NCBI GenBank assembly: GCA_018816925.1
Contig: JAHIUP010000002.1
Span: 1-13,188 of the forward strand
From: Patescibacteria group bacterium
GTDB lineage: Bacteria; Patescibacteriota; Minisyncoccia; Minisyncoccales; UBA10102
Reading direction: 5' to 3'
Length of the DNA: 13,188 nt
The notes beneath the pieces are model-generated. The model saw only the letters and a list, made by a program, of their open reading frames with translations, had not been told where the DNA came from and did no database searches. This document shows, in pieces, positions 1 through 7,827 of this stretch; positions within the stretch are counted from its first letter, which is position 1; each line of letters starts with the position of its first letter. The position numbers and the translations under genes were made by a program.

Positions 1-837
1 GCCATGTCGCGCGTGGACATTCTTGAAGAAGAGCGTAAGGATTTCTTCCTATATATAGATGAGTTTCAGAACTTCGCCACAGAGAGCTTTGCAAACATTC
101 TCTCGGAAGCCCGCAAGTACCGGCTCTCCCTTATTTTGAGTCATCAGTATATTACCCAACTTGACGAGACCGTGTGCGACGCGGTGTTTGGAAACGTGGG
201 GACCCTGGTTTCTTTCCGTGTGGGGGCAGATGACGCCGAATGGCTTGAGAAGGAGTTTACTCCCGAGTTCTTGGCAGGTGATTTCGTGAACCTTAGTAAA
301 TACCACATCTACGTTAAACTCATGATAGACGGATTGGCTGGGAGGCCTTTCTCTGGGGAAACCCTTCCCCCGATTCCACTTCCTGAAGGGAGCAGGAGAG
401 AGGAAATCGTGCAGGCATCCCGCAATACCTATAGTACGCCGCTCGCGGAAGTGGAACGGCAGATCTCCGAGTGGGCGGGCATGGAAGAGCTCCAGAAGAA
501 AACAGAGCAGCTGCCTATCGTTCCACCCGACCCCGCGCCCCTTCTATATGACGCCGTGTGTTCCACGTGCAATAAACCAACGAAGTTGGTGTTCGCTCCA
601 GATGGAACTAGGCCAGTATACTGCAAGGTATGCAGAAAGAAGCACAAGACGGAACAAGAGCGGCGGCTCGCTTTAAGGGGACAGGGACCCAGCGTTCCTC
701 GGCAGAGCCAGGGTACTGCCCCGCAACCCAAGGATGGTTTGCGGCAGGCGCTCCACGAAGCCCTCATTCTCAATAAAAAAGAGGAGGAGAAAAGGGGAGT
801 GCTGAAGCCGGGAGAGACCGTGCATTTCGCAGAGTAA
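1..837 (+). CDS. VirD4/TraD-like type IV secretion ATPase, C-terminal part (5' end outside window)
   Basis: This is the 3' end of a larger gene; the reading frame is open to the first base, so the start lies upstream and the ATG at 4 is probably internal. A Walker B-like strand ending in the acidic pair Asp-Glu (FLYIDEFQNF, DE codons at 58-63) is followed by text typical of TraM-recognition/TraG-D C-terminal halves, with 'SEARKYRLSLILSHQY' as the sensor region. VirD4/TraD family members are hexameric membrane ATPases that feed DNA or protein into a type IV secretion channel; CPR genomes often carry such genes. The C-terminal third holds a probable zinc ribbon: two CxxC pairs (codons at 559-570 and 622-633) around a 'PDGTRPVYC' turn, then a charged tail. 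The Walker A half is not in the window, so the family call rests on the C-terminal half only. It is the first visible gene of an operon with pgk 9 nt downstream. Confidence 0.83.
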   Translation, partial: AMSRVDILEEERKDFFLYIDEFQNFATESFANILSEARKYRLSLILSHQYITQLDETVCDAVFGNVGTLVSFRVGADDAEWLEKEFTPEFLAGDFVNLSKYHIYVKLMIDGLAGRPFSGETLPPIPLPEGSRREEIVQASRNTYSTPLAEVERQISEWAGMEELQKKTEQLPIVPPDPAPLLYDAVCSTCNKPTKLVFAPDGTRPVYCKVCRKKHKTEQERRLALRGQGPSVPRQSQGTAPQPKDGLRQALHEALILNKKEEEKRGVLKPGETVHFAE

Positions 838-846
838 GAAGTCCAA

Positions 847-1896
847 ATGAAACGCATCAAGGACCTCTCTCTACAGGGTAAACGCGTACTTATTCGGTGC
901 GACCTCAATGTTCCCTTAGATGAGAAGGGGGAGATAGCCGATGACTTTCGCATTCGCTCGGTGCTTCCCACGCTCCGGCATGCGCTTTCCTACGGGGCCC
1001 GGGTTATCCTTATTAGCCATTTGGGTAAGCCGGGAGGCAAGCGAGTCGCGCGTTTGAGTTTAAAGAAGGTGGCAGAGCGTTTAGAGAAGCTTCATGGAGC
1101 CCCGGTCAAGTTCGTACGCGACTGTGTGGGCCTGGAAACGGAAGCTGTAGTGGAAAATCTCAAGGGAGGAGAGCTCTTGGTGCTTGAGAACCTTAGGTTC
1201 CACAAGGGAGAGACAGAAAACAGCGCTTCTTTTGGAAAAGCTCTTGCCTTTTCGGGAGACGTTTACGTGAATGACGCTTTTGCCGCAGCCCACCGGCAGC
1301 ACGCTTCCATTGTACAGCTTCCCCATCGGTTGCCTTCCGCGGCGGGTCTCCTTATGGAAAAGGAGATTGCGAACCTGACGCGCGTCCGGGATAATCCCGA
1401 GAGGCCTTTTGTGGTTCTCGCGGGCGGAGCGAAGGTTAAAGATAAGAGTTCTTTTATTGCCAAGATGAGCGCGGAAGCAGATTGGGTTCTGCTTGGCAAT
1501 CTTCTCTCTCAAGGCCTTAAGGAGAGCGGTCTCAAAGTTCCCCATCCCGAGCGCTTGGTCTTTGCCGCGGACGGAAGGCCTTCTGCCGGATCTCCCTTGG
1601 ATATTGGGCCCGAAACAGTCAGGCAGTTTAAAGAGAAAATCCGCAAGGCCCGTACCGTGCTATGGGCAGGACCATTGGGTAAGGTGGAAGAGGATGCGTA
1701 CGAAAAGGGTTCTCTGGAGGTGGCGCGGGCAGTCCTTAAGAGCGAGGCATTTTTCGTTGTGGGAGGCGGAGACCTCGTAGGTTTTCTCAATAGGAAGGGA
1801 TTGGCAGGAAAAGTGGGGCACGTTTCCACTGGGGGTGGCGCCATGCTCGCCTTTATCTCGGGGGAACAGCTTGTGGGGCTTAAGGCCCTGGAATAG
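847..1896 (+). CDS. pgk: phosphoglycerate kinase, short form
   Basis: Catalyses 1,3-bisphosphoglycerate + ADP to 3-phosphoglycerate + ATP in glycolysis, in the cytosol. The N-domain shows the substrate-binding set: RCDLNVP (Asp19, Asn21), Arg35, SHLGKP (57-62), ENLRFH (114-119) and AAHRQHAS with Arg150. The nucleotide domain has GGAKVKDK (193-200, with Lys196 and Lys200), AGPLG in place of the usual NGPMG, VGGGD, and the closing STGGGA loop near residue 328. At 349 residues it is about 40-60 shorter than usual bacterial PGKs; the loss appears to lie in the C-domain between GGAKVKDK and the 'DIGPETV' segment. All key residues are present, so it is probably active. The start follows the previous stop by 9 nt, without a strong Shine-Dalgarno. 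The next gene begins 4 nt after its stop, so it is translated within an operon. Confidence 0.96.
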   Translation: MKRIKDLSLQGKRVLIRCDLNVPLDEKGEIADDFRIRSVLPTLRHALSYGARVILISHLGKPGGKRVARLSLKKVAERLEKLHGAPVKFVRDCVGLETEAVVENLKGGELLVLENLRFHKGETENSASFGKALAFSGDVYVNDAFAAAHRQHASIVQLPHRLPSAAGLLMEKEIANLTRVRDNPERPFVVLAGGAKVKDKSSFIAKMSAEADWVLLGNLLSQGLKESGLKVPHPERLVFAADGRPSAGSPLDIGPETVRQFKEKIRKARTVLWAGPLGKVEEDAYEKGSLEVARAVLKSEAFFVVGGGDLVGFLNRKGLAGKVGHVSTGGGAMLAFISGEQLVGLKALE

Positions 1897-1900
1897 AAAT

Positions 1901-3064
1901 ATGGCTGAAATCAAAAATATTAAAAAAGCGGCAACCCGCATCAAGAGAGCGGTAAAGAATCAGGAGCGTATCATCTTGTATGGGGATGCGGACTTGGACG
2001 GCGCGTGCTCCGTTGTCATATTAAAAGAAGCCATGGCCTCGCTTGGAGCCAGACCCACAGCTCTTTACTTCCCCGACAGAGAGGCAGAGGGGTATGGGAT
2101 TACGCGCAAGGGACTCAAGACGCTTCGTTCTCACGCTCCCGCGCTCCTTGTTGTAATGGATTTGGGCATCTCCAACTTTGAAGAGGTGAAGGAGGCAAAG
2201 AAACTTGGTTTTGAGGTGGTGATTGTGGATCATCATGAGATCCTCAACGGGAAGGTGCCAGAGGCCTCCATTGTCGTGGACCCTAAACAGCCAGGAGACA
2301 GTTATCCCTTTAAGACGTTTGCCGCCTCCGGACTCACGTTCCGACTGGCGGAACTCCTGCTCGGCAAATTGCTTTCTCCTTCTTTGCGGGCAGCCCTCGC
2401 GGAACTCGCGGCCCTCGGGACTATAGCAGACATGATGCCCCGCGAACAGGACAACTTGGAAATAATTCAGGAGGGGCTTGCTACAATGGAGAGAACCTGG
2501 AGGCCTGGACTCCGGGCGCTCTGGGAGTTCCCTTCCATAGCAGAGCTTTTTTCCTTTGAGAACAGGGTATACCGGGCAATCTCCATATTGAATGTGAGGG
2601 ATGTGGAGGATGGTGTTCCCGGGGCCTTCAGGCTTCTCGCGGCTCCAACAGAGGAAGAGGCAAGAGAGCTTACGACTCATCTTGCCGCCAAAAACGAAGT
2701 GCGCCAGGAGACCATCAAGGCGCTGGTGGATGAAGCCCATGAGCGTGTGAAGGGAAGAGGAGGAGAGCGTGTGGTGTTCGAGGGCTTTTCAGGGGTGGAC
2801 TATGTGCTGTTGGGCTCGGCCGCCTCTGTGCTCTCCAAGGATCTAGACAAGCCCGTATTCCTGTATAAGGAGGCGCCTAAAGAGTGTATAGGAAGCGCGC
2901 GGGCTCCCAAGGGGTACAACACGGTGGAGGCCATGGCATCGTGCGCAGAACTCCTAGAGGATTATGGAGGCCACCCTCCGGCCTCCGGTTTCCGTTTCAA
3001 GACAAAGAACACAGAGAAGTTCGGGGAGTGTCTTCACAAGTATTTCCGTTCCCATAAGGTATGA
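1901..3064 (+). CDS. RecJ-like DHH/DHHA1 family phosphoesterase
   Basis: A 387-residue protein of the DHH phosphoesterase superfamily, which uses two Mn2+ ions to cleave phosphodiester bonds in ssDNA, short oligonucleotides or cyclic dinucleotides. The metal-ligand motifs are clear: DADLDG (29-34), Asp87 in VVMDLG, VDHHE (Asp110, His111, His112) and Asp177 in TIADMMP. The C-terminal DHHA1 domain ends with GGHPPASGF near 356-364. Classical RecJ is about 550-580 residues with an OB-fold insert; this protein is shorter and lacks a recognisable OB domain, so nanoRNase/NrnA-like or a reduced RecJ role are both possible. The reading frame is open upstream to 1835, but that extension runs inside pgk. 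The ATG at 1901, 4 nt after the pgk stop, is chosen. Its stop overlaps the next start as ATGA. Confidence 0.92.
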   Translation: MAEIKNIKKAATRIKRAVKNQERIILYGDADLDGACSVVILKEAMASLGARPTALYFPDREAEGYGITRKGLKTLRSHAPALLVVMDLGISNFEEVKEAKKLGFEVVIVDHHEILNGKVPEASIVVDPKQPGDSYPFKTFAASGLTFRLAELLLGKLLSPSLRAALAELAALGTIADMMPREQDNLEIIQEGLATMERTWRPGLRALWEFPSIAELFSFENRVYRAISILNVRDVEDGVPGAFRLLAAPTEEEARELTTHLAAKNEVRQETIKALVDEAHERVKGRGGERVVFEGFSGVDYVLLGSAASVLSKDLDKPVFLYKEAPKECIGSARAPKGYNTVEAMASCAELLEDYGGHPPASGFRFKTKNTEKFGECLHKYFRSHKV

Positions 3065-3501
3065 AAGGATACACCGTGCACACGGACGGGGGTTCAAGGG
3101 GAAATCCTGGTCCTGCCGCCATAGGGGTGGTCATCGGAGATGAAAAGGGAAACGTGCTCAAAGAGTACGGGGAGTATATTGGAGAAACCACAAACAACGA
3201 AGCGGAATACCGTGCCGTCATCTCTTCTCTTAAGAAGATCAAGGCCCTGTGGGGGAAGAAGGAAGCAAAGGAGGCAGTAGTGAAGGTATGCGTGGATTCG
3301 GAGCTTGTGGTAAAGCAGATGAACCACGAGTACAAGATAGAGAACCCGCAGATCCAGAAGTTCTTTCTGGAACTCTGGAATCTTACCCTGGATTTCAAGG
3401 AGGTGAGCTTTACTTCTATTCCTCGAGAGCACAACAGGGAGGCGGATAGTATGGTGAATGAGGCATTAGATGCGCAAGGCAGCAGACAGCAGCTGTTTTA
3501 G
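3061..3501 (+). CDS. rnhA: ribonuclease HI-like protein
   Basis: A 146-residue RNase H-fold protein that hydrolyses the RNA strand of RNA-DNA hybrids in the cytosol. It opens with TDGGSRGNPGPAA (catalytic Asp9), then TTNNEAEY (Glu47), VDSELVV (Asp79) and the end motif REHNREAD (His124, Asp129). This completes the D-E-D-D metal site plus the mobile His. Spacing and text fit the RnhA/YpeP-like 'reverse transcriptase-like' RNase HI subgroup, which lacks the basic protrusion of the E. coli enzyme. The start overlaps the stop of the DHH gene by 4 nt (ATGA), so the two are probably translationally coupled. Together they form a nucleic-acid processing pair. It is the last gene of the operon; only a weak terminator-like hairpin follows. 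Confidence 0.94.
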   Translation: MKGYTVHTDGGSRGNPGPAAIGVVIGDEKGNVLKEYGEYIGETTNNEAEYRAVISSLKKIKALWGKKEAKEAVVKVCVDSELVVKQMNHEYKIENPQIQKFFLELWNLTLDFKEVSFTSIPREHNREADSMVNEALDAQGSRQQLF

Positions 3502-3533
3502 GGTTTCTTGCAGAGCATTAGGAAAACAATGAC

Positions 3534-3564
3534 CCGCCCTTGACGCGGTTTCTTTTGTGTGTTT
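3534..3564 (+). terminator. weak terminator-like hairpin after the RNase HI gene
   Basis: CCGC (3534-3537) and GCGG (3545-3548) can pair around a 7-nt loop, followed by a T-rich run with several G/C breaks. The stem is only 4 bp, so it may be marginal or chance. It is the only candidate end signal for the operon before the long exported-protein gene. Confidence 0.25.
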
Positions 3565-3700
3565 GTCTTGAGAGTAGCAGTTAAGAATCTGCACATTTTA
3601 AAACCACGCAGCCTAAAATAGGCGGCGCGCATATTGAAAGGAAGGAAAAACGAATGGTTGATAGATTTCCCGAGACGCAGAAGGACATTACCGAAAGAAG

Positions 3701-3706
3701 AGGAGG
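3701..3706 (+). promoter_or_regulatory. ribosome binding site deciding the start at 3714
   Basis: A perfect AGGAGG lies 7 nt before the ATG at 3714. An in-frame ATG at 3654 also has a purine run upstream, but would put 20 charged residues ahead of the signal peptide. The 3714 start gives a normal Sec signal peptide and is preferred. Confidence 0.75.
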
Positions 3707-3713
3707 ACATAGA

Positions 3714-6700
3714 ATGACTCGCAGCCACTTGATCGTATCCGTATCTCTCGCAGCGCTGTTTGCGTTTCTGCTCCTTGCCTTTGGCACTTTCACGGCAGGG
3801 CAAGCGCAGGCGCAGCAGGCGCCATCACTGCTCTATGTCGTAAATCAGAGCAGCAACACCCTCGTAGTGGTAGACACAAGCAACAACAGCGTCATTGCCA
3901 CCATACCTGTTGGGCCAGTGCCCACGGAAATGGGCAGAACCTCGGACGGAAGCAAGATATACGTTCCAGGTCACGCCGTTGGAAGCACGGAAGTCACGAT
4001 TATCAGTGCCACGACCCGCGCTGTGCTGGGCACGATCAGCGCTGGGAATCGCCCGTTTGACGTTGTTGTCCCCCATGGGCTCAACAAAGGATATGTCGCA
4101 AATTACGGCGAAAACACTGTTACCGTGTTTGACACGGAGATAGACGCCGTGATGAGCGCCATTAAAGTTGGGTGCTATCCTAATAGCATGACTGCTCACC
4201 CGGACGGCACCTTTGTGTATGTTGCCGACTCTGGGGGCATCACCGTCATAGATACCGCTAACGACATAGTGGCAGCCGCCATATCTCTGGAAGTTCTGGA
4301 AGTTCAGATAAACGGCTTGGCCATACATCCGCAAGGCACTTGGCTTTATGCCATAAGCGGCAGGCTAGATACCCTCTGGGTAATTGACGTTGCCACGAAT
4401 GAAGTGGTAGCCAGCATACCGGTAGGAGACTACCCCGAAGGCCTGACAGTATCTCTTGATGGTACAAGGGTATTCGTGGCGAACAATGTGGATGGCACCA
4501 TCTCCGTCATAGACACGGCAAACAACACCGTGGTGGCCACCCCCTATGCAGGACCCCGGCCATTGCGTGTGGCAGAAAGCCAGGACGGAATGATCTATGT
4601 CTCCAGCGAGAGAGGTACAGTATATATCCTCAACGCTGCGGACTACAGCGCAGAAGGTAGCATACCTTTCTCTGGCGCAACCGTGGGCCTTATGTTAGCG
4701 GGATCAGCTCCAATTCAAGCCGAAGCCACAGCCACGCAAGCTCCAACTCCAACCGCAGTGCCTGCCCCGGCGTCAACCCCGACCCCTGTCATACCTCGCA
4801 GCCTTGTGCCTCGCATCAAAACGAGCATAAGGGCCGTGGAGGAATCCCCGTATCTTGTTGGCCAAACAGTTCACGTAACGGCCAAGGCGATCTTCAAGGA
4901 CAGCATTGTATCTACCGTGATTGATGAGATAGGCCTGAAAGAGCTGGGAGGCGCAGATATTGAATGCACCGTCACCCAAAACATCTATCTTGGGGCAGAG
5001 GGTGACGCGGACGGCATCTACCCGTGGGAGGCGACTTGCGTCCTTCCCGCAGCTGGGATATACGAGCTCAGCATCTACGAGATCTACGAGGGCTACACTT
5101 ACTCACCCATGCCCTCAGAGCCTGCGCTGGAAACCTGGCTGGTGCTGGAGGTCTTTGCGGATGCAGCATCAGCGCCAACTCCCACGCCAACCCCAAGCCC
5201 CACGCCCGTGCCCTGCTACACACTTACGGTGAACGGGCAGAAGATGACCCAGAGCCTCATAGGCGAGTACGGCAACATTGAGCTTTCCCTTGGGAGCGGC
5301 AAAGAGTTTCTAAACGTGACTCCGCCGGAGACGGAAACCTGCTACGTGTACGATCCGTCAGACGGAGTGGTAGCTGGTGTCAACCTGGTTCCGAGCAATA
5401 TACCCGACGGCGCCACGGTGAAATGGAGCGGAGACGGGTGCTCGGGCTACGGCAGCACGTGTGAACTCATGATGACCCGAAACCGAGAGGTCTGGGCGGA
5501 GGTGGTACGCCTGCCCGTGCTCTTCCTAGAAGACGGCGGCTATCCATTCAATGCCAGATACGGCACCCAGGCAGTGACAGGAGGCGCCATAACCATTACC
5601 CCAGCCCCAGGAGAAGCAGGCAGATACGCCCTTGATACCACCGTAACCCTGAAGGTGCCCGAGGCGCAACGGATAAACTTCAACGGCTGGGACTGTCCGG
5701 GGACAATTGAGGACACCTATACCTGCGTGGTGGTGATGAAGGAAAGTAAGACCGTAGGCGTATATTTTGCAGGAGGAGGCGAAGACACCAGCCCTGCTCC
5801 AGCCCCGACGCCGACCCCACCCAATAATGGCATAGTCCTGGGAAGCGGGGGACTCGCGGAAGAGGAGCAGTCCGAGGAAGTCCAGAAGGAGGTTGTCAGA
5901 ATAGCGCAAGTGCTCGGGCAGATGCAGCAGCAGGCGTCCGCATTTGCGCAAAACCCCGCATCTTCCTGTACCGTGATCCACACGGTGCAATCAGGGGATA
6001 CGCTTTCTGCGATTGCGCTCCGTTACTATGGAGACGCGAGCAGGTGGCCGGAAATCTACGCAGTAAACAAGGAGGTAATCGGAAACAATCCAGATCTAAT
6101 CTACCCCGAGCAGGAACTGTGTGTCCAAGGGGAGATAAAGAATGTGCTCTCCATTCAGACGCCCATCATCCTTTTGCCCCACAGCATGTACGAATTGCAG
6201 GAAAGCGAAAGGGAGCTTTGGGGAACAGGAGAGCCCGGATCCAAGGTGGTATTGGAGCACAATGGCCGGCTAACAGCAATTACCCCTGTATCTTCTGCTG
6301 GAACCTGGTTGATAACAGCTCCAACTCCTGTTGGTGAGAACACGTATACCGTGTACGCCATCAAAGACGGAAAACAGAGTGGCAGGTTCTCTGTCACGTA
6401 CTACCGCGCATCCCTCCTCGAGCAGGCCAGATCCTACTGGGCAAAACAGGTGTTTGAGACGCCCGTGGGAAGAATCATAAATGGCGAGCCGGAGAATCTT
6501 CAGGAACTCGCCGGGAAATTCGGCCTCGACGTTTTCGTAGTGGGAGACGCGATTGACCTTGGCAAGCAAGCTACACTCATTATCCTCGGAGATCCCGAGG
6601 GAGACACCTTAATAGGAGGCCTTGCGCTTCTTGGGCTGGCGACTACGATCCTTGGGCCTGACAAGGACCTCGCGGTTAGCGGTTTGAAAACTTCCATACA

Positions 6701-7331
6701 GCTTGCTAAGATAGTAAAGAGAACTTCTCCATTTGTAGGAGAAGCCCTAGAACAAGCGGCCCTAAAGACAGCAAGGGACATGAGCCGCTGGATAACCAAC
6801 CCAAAGAAGCTCGCAGAGGACTTTGCAGCTCTCGCAGACCGAGCATTCCGCATACCAGCAGACAGCGAGCTGAGAGCGACCTACGAGCGCATCCTCTCTA
6901 CCAGCCACAACGCCCAGACCTTCGCAGGACACTTTATGACGGGCGGGAAGGCATTCATGGAGTATACGGAGGGGATGGTGGAAGAGTTGAGGGCAGGGTT
7001 GAAGCTCACGCCAGACTTCCAGGACGGCATTAACCATGCATGGATTGGACATGCTGACGAGCTGAAAGATGCCCTTAAAATCTCCACAAAGGAGGAGCTG
7101 CCAGGAAAGCTTCAGGGCCTCATAGATAACCAGGGCGTCAGGCGGGGAATCCTGCGGTACACGGATCCAGATACTGGAGTCCTCAAGGACCAGTACTGGC
7201 TCTTCGATGAACAAACGGGCGTCTATGCGGTATTCGACAAAGCAGGCGACCTCGTCACTGCCTACGCATCACGTGGATTCGACTACGTTATGACAGGCAA
7301 GAACTTCAGCTGGCAGCTGGAACTTCACTAA
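3714..7331 (+). CDS. exported multidomain effector: YVTN propeller, Ig-like, InlB-type, LysM, pretoxin-like and C-terminal toxin-like domains
   Basis: A 1205-residue exported protein. Residues 1-33 form a Sec signal peptide ending AQA|QQ. Residues 39-332 hold seven YVTN-type repeats (pattern 'VYVANxxxxTVxVIDT...V'), enough for a seven-bladed propeller. Pro/Thr linkers (about 333-365, 485-500 and 692-705) separate an Ig-like domain, a region with two InlB-type repeats (cores 'WSGDGCSGYGSTC' and 'FNGWDCPG'), a LysM domain flanked by cysteines (about 752-804) and a second Ig-like domain (about 811-898). The last 300 residues differ in style: a segment 'GLDVFVVGDAIDLG' followed by a Gly/Leu-rich hydrophobic stretch (about 936-983), then a C-terminal domain with 'NHAWIGHADEL' and 'TGVYAVFDKAGDLVTAY'. 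The same tail recurs in the protein at 7818-9074. LysM implies peptidoglycan binding. The toxin role is inferred from the modular layout and the small partner gene 15 nt downstream; a plain adhesin or cell-wall protein is the alternative. Confidence 0.88.
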   Translation: MTRSHLIVSVSLAALFAFLLLAFGTFTAGQAQAQQAPSLLYVVNQSSNTLVVVDTSNNSVIATIPVGPVPTEMGRTSDGSKIYVPGHAVGSTEVTIISATTRAVLGTISAGNRPFDVVVPHGLNKGYVANYGENTVTVFDTEIDAVMSAIKVGCYPNSMTAHPDGTFVYVADSGGITVIDTANDIVAAAISLEVLEVQINGLAIHPQGTWLYAISGRLDTLWVIDVATNEVVASIPVGDYPEGLTVSLDGTRVFVANNVDGTISVIDTANNTVVATPYAGPRPLRVAESQDGMIYVSSERGTVYILNAADYSAEGSIPFSGATVGLMLAGSAPIQAEATATQAPTPTAVPAPASTPTPVIPRSLVPRIKTSIRAVEESPYLVGQTVHVTAKAIFKDSIVSTVIDEIGLKELGGADIECTVTQNIYLGAEGDADGIYPWEATCVLPAAGIYELSIYEIYEGYTYSPMPSEPALETWLVLEVFADAASAPTPTPTPSPTPVPCYTLTVNGQKMTQSLIGEYGNIELSLGSGKEFLNVTPPETETCYVYDPSDGVVAGVNLVPSNIPDGATVKWSGDGCSGYGSTCELMMTRNREVWAEVVRLPVLFLEDGGYPFNARYGTQAVTGGAITITPAPGEAGRYALDTTVTLKVPEAQRINFNGWDCPGTIEDTYTCVVVMKESKTVGVYFAGGGEDTSPAPAPTPTPPNNGIVLGSGGLAEEEQSEEVQKEVVRIAQVLGQMQQQASAFAQNPASSCTVIHTVQSGDTLSAIALRYYGDASRWPEIYAVNKEVIGNNPDLIYPEQELCVQGEIKNVLSIQTPIILLPHSMYELQESERELWGTGEPGSKVVLEHNGRLTAITPVSSAGTWLITAPTPVGENTYTVYAIKDGKQSGRFSVTYYRASLLEQARSYWAKQVFETPVGRIINGEPENLQELAGKFGLDVFVVGDAIDLGKQATLIILGDPEGDTLIGGLALLGLATTILGPDKDLAVSGLKTSIQLAKIVKRTSPFVGEALEQAALKTARDMSRWITNPKKLAEDFAALADRAFRIPADSELRATYERILSTSHNAQTFAGHFMTGGKAFMEYTEGMVEELRAGLKLTPDFQDGINHAWIGHADELKDALKISTKEELPGKLQGLIDNQGVRRGILRYTDPDTGVLKDQYWLFDEQTGVYAVFDKAGDLVTAYASRGFDYVMTGKNFSWQLELH

Positions 7332-7346
7332 CAAACAAGGAGGAAG

Positions 7347-7730
7347 ATGGGAACAGATCAACTACCACAAGACAAATGGGGGAATAACCTGGGAGAAATC
7401 TTCAGGGCACTTCTCACGGAACGCGGCATCACCGAATATGCCAGCGTTTATTCAACTGCCGAAGGAACTGAACTCCCAGGCGGATTAGAGGCGTGTAGCT
7501 TCTGGATTCTCACTCCCAGTGATGGAAAACTCTGGGACTACACCATCGCTTGGGACTCAGAGAAGCTGAATCCCGACGGAGAAAAGGGGTACTACACCCT
7601 CACGGAACCTCGAGAAGCAGCTGGATGGGAAGATAAACCTGACTACATCCGCGCCCGCAAGGAGCTTGGCCTGCCCTTCACAGAGGAGCAGGAACGTATA
7701 CTGCGAGAGAAAGGAAAGGAGAATAACTAG
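7347..7730 (+). CDS. small cytoplasmic partner 1, probable immunity protein
   Basis: A 127-residue acidic protein with no signal peptide or membrane segment. I recognise no named family. It is clearly paralogous to the 144-residue protein at 9084-9518: shared 'WGxxxGE', a 'LTPxDG...DY.I.WD' core, 'PDG..GYY.L', and a nearly identical C-terminus 'YIRARKxLGLPxTEEQER'. It starts 15 nt after the stop of the large exported protein, behind AGGAGG at 7338-7343 (3-nt spacing), so the pair is co-transcribed; a strong terminator follows. Each copy sits directly behind a gene with a homologous C-terminal toxin-like domain and has no export signal, so immunity to that domain is the best guess. A chaperone or secretion adaptor is the main alternative. 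Confidence 0.84.
   Translation: MGTDQLPQDKWGNNLGEIFRALLTERGITEYASVYSTAEGTELPGGLEACSFWILTPSDGKLWDYTIAWDSEKLNPDGEKGYYTLTEPREAAGWEDKPDYIRARKELGLPFTEEQERILREKGKENN
7644..7715 (+). repeat. 72-nt direct repeat, copy 1 (3' end of small partner 1)
   Basis: This stretch matches 9441-9512 with 5 mismatches in 72 positions; the last 33 nt (7683-7715) are identical. The rest of the two partner genes has diverged much further. It encodes the shared C-terminus starting YIRARK. Confidence 0.93.
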
Positions 7731-7748
7731 ATAAGGTTCGCAAGAGCC

Positions 7749-7790
7749 AGAAGCCCGACACCTCCAGTGCCGGGCTTCTTCTTTTTTCCT
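7749..7790 (+). terminator. strong intrinsic terminator after module 1
   Basis: AGAAGCCCG (7749-7757) pairs with CGGGCTTCT (7771-7779). After one mismatch, CAC (7759-7761) pairs with GTG (7767-7769) around a 5-nt loop. A long T-rich tail follows to about 7790. It closes the exported-protein/partner 1 transcript. Confidence 0.9.
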
Positions 7791-7804
7791 CTTTTCTTGG
7801 ATCT

Positions 7805-7827
7805 TGTTAGACATTCAATGTCTAACA
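7805..7827. repeat. perfect 23-bp palindrome, copy 1
   Basis: Arms TGTTAGACATT and AATGTCTAACA are exact inverted complements around a single C at 7816. With one flanking base each side, 25 bp (7804-7828) are identical to 9599-9623. It lies 75 nt after the stop of partner 1, past the terminator, and contains the ATG (7818) that may start the next gene. A T-run follows at once, so as RNA it could also act as a second terminator hairpin. It could be a dimeric repressor site, a recombination boundary or an RNA hairpin. Confidence 0.95.

Larger units (their letters stand above)
3502..3713 (+). promoter_or_regulatory. intergenic leader with candidate promoter for the exported multidomain protein
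   Basis: This 212-nt gap separates the housekeeping operon from the effector region. TAAAAT at 3614-3619 is a fair -10 box (5 of 6 bases), with TGCACA at 3590-3595 as a weak -35 at 18-nt spacing. The -10 lies inside a small palindrome, GCCTA-AAA-TAGGC (3611-3623), which could be an operator or chance. No other gene is seen here. Confidence 0.3.

Noticed and set aside
429..971. 180-codon minus-strand open frame across the ATPase/pgk junction
   Set aside because: It overlaps two well-supported genes and the composition is Ser/Arg-rich without motifs.
2021..2740. 239-codon open frame on the minus strand within the RecJ-like gene
   Set aside because: It is antisense to a gene with all DHH motifs; its product shows no family features and many Cys/Arg typical of a shadow frame.
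3540..3569. TTGACG at 3540 as a -35 box for the exported protein
   Set aside because: No acceptable -10 box lies 15-19 nt downstream.
3654..3713. Upstream in-frame ATG at 3654 as the start of the exported protein
   Set aside because: It would add 20 mostly charged residues before the signal peptide; the ATG at 3714 has a perfect AGGAGG at 7-nt spacing.
4735..5825. CT-rich repeats (PT codons) as a CRISPR or satellite array
   Set aside because: They are short in-frame Pro/Thr linkers between protein domains, without regular spacer-repeat structure.
7767..7817. GTG at 7767 as start of the second toxin-like protein
   Set aside because: The codon lies in the stem of a strong terminator and has no ribosome binding site; the extra residues only translate the T-rich tail.
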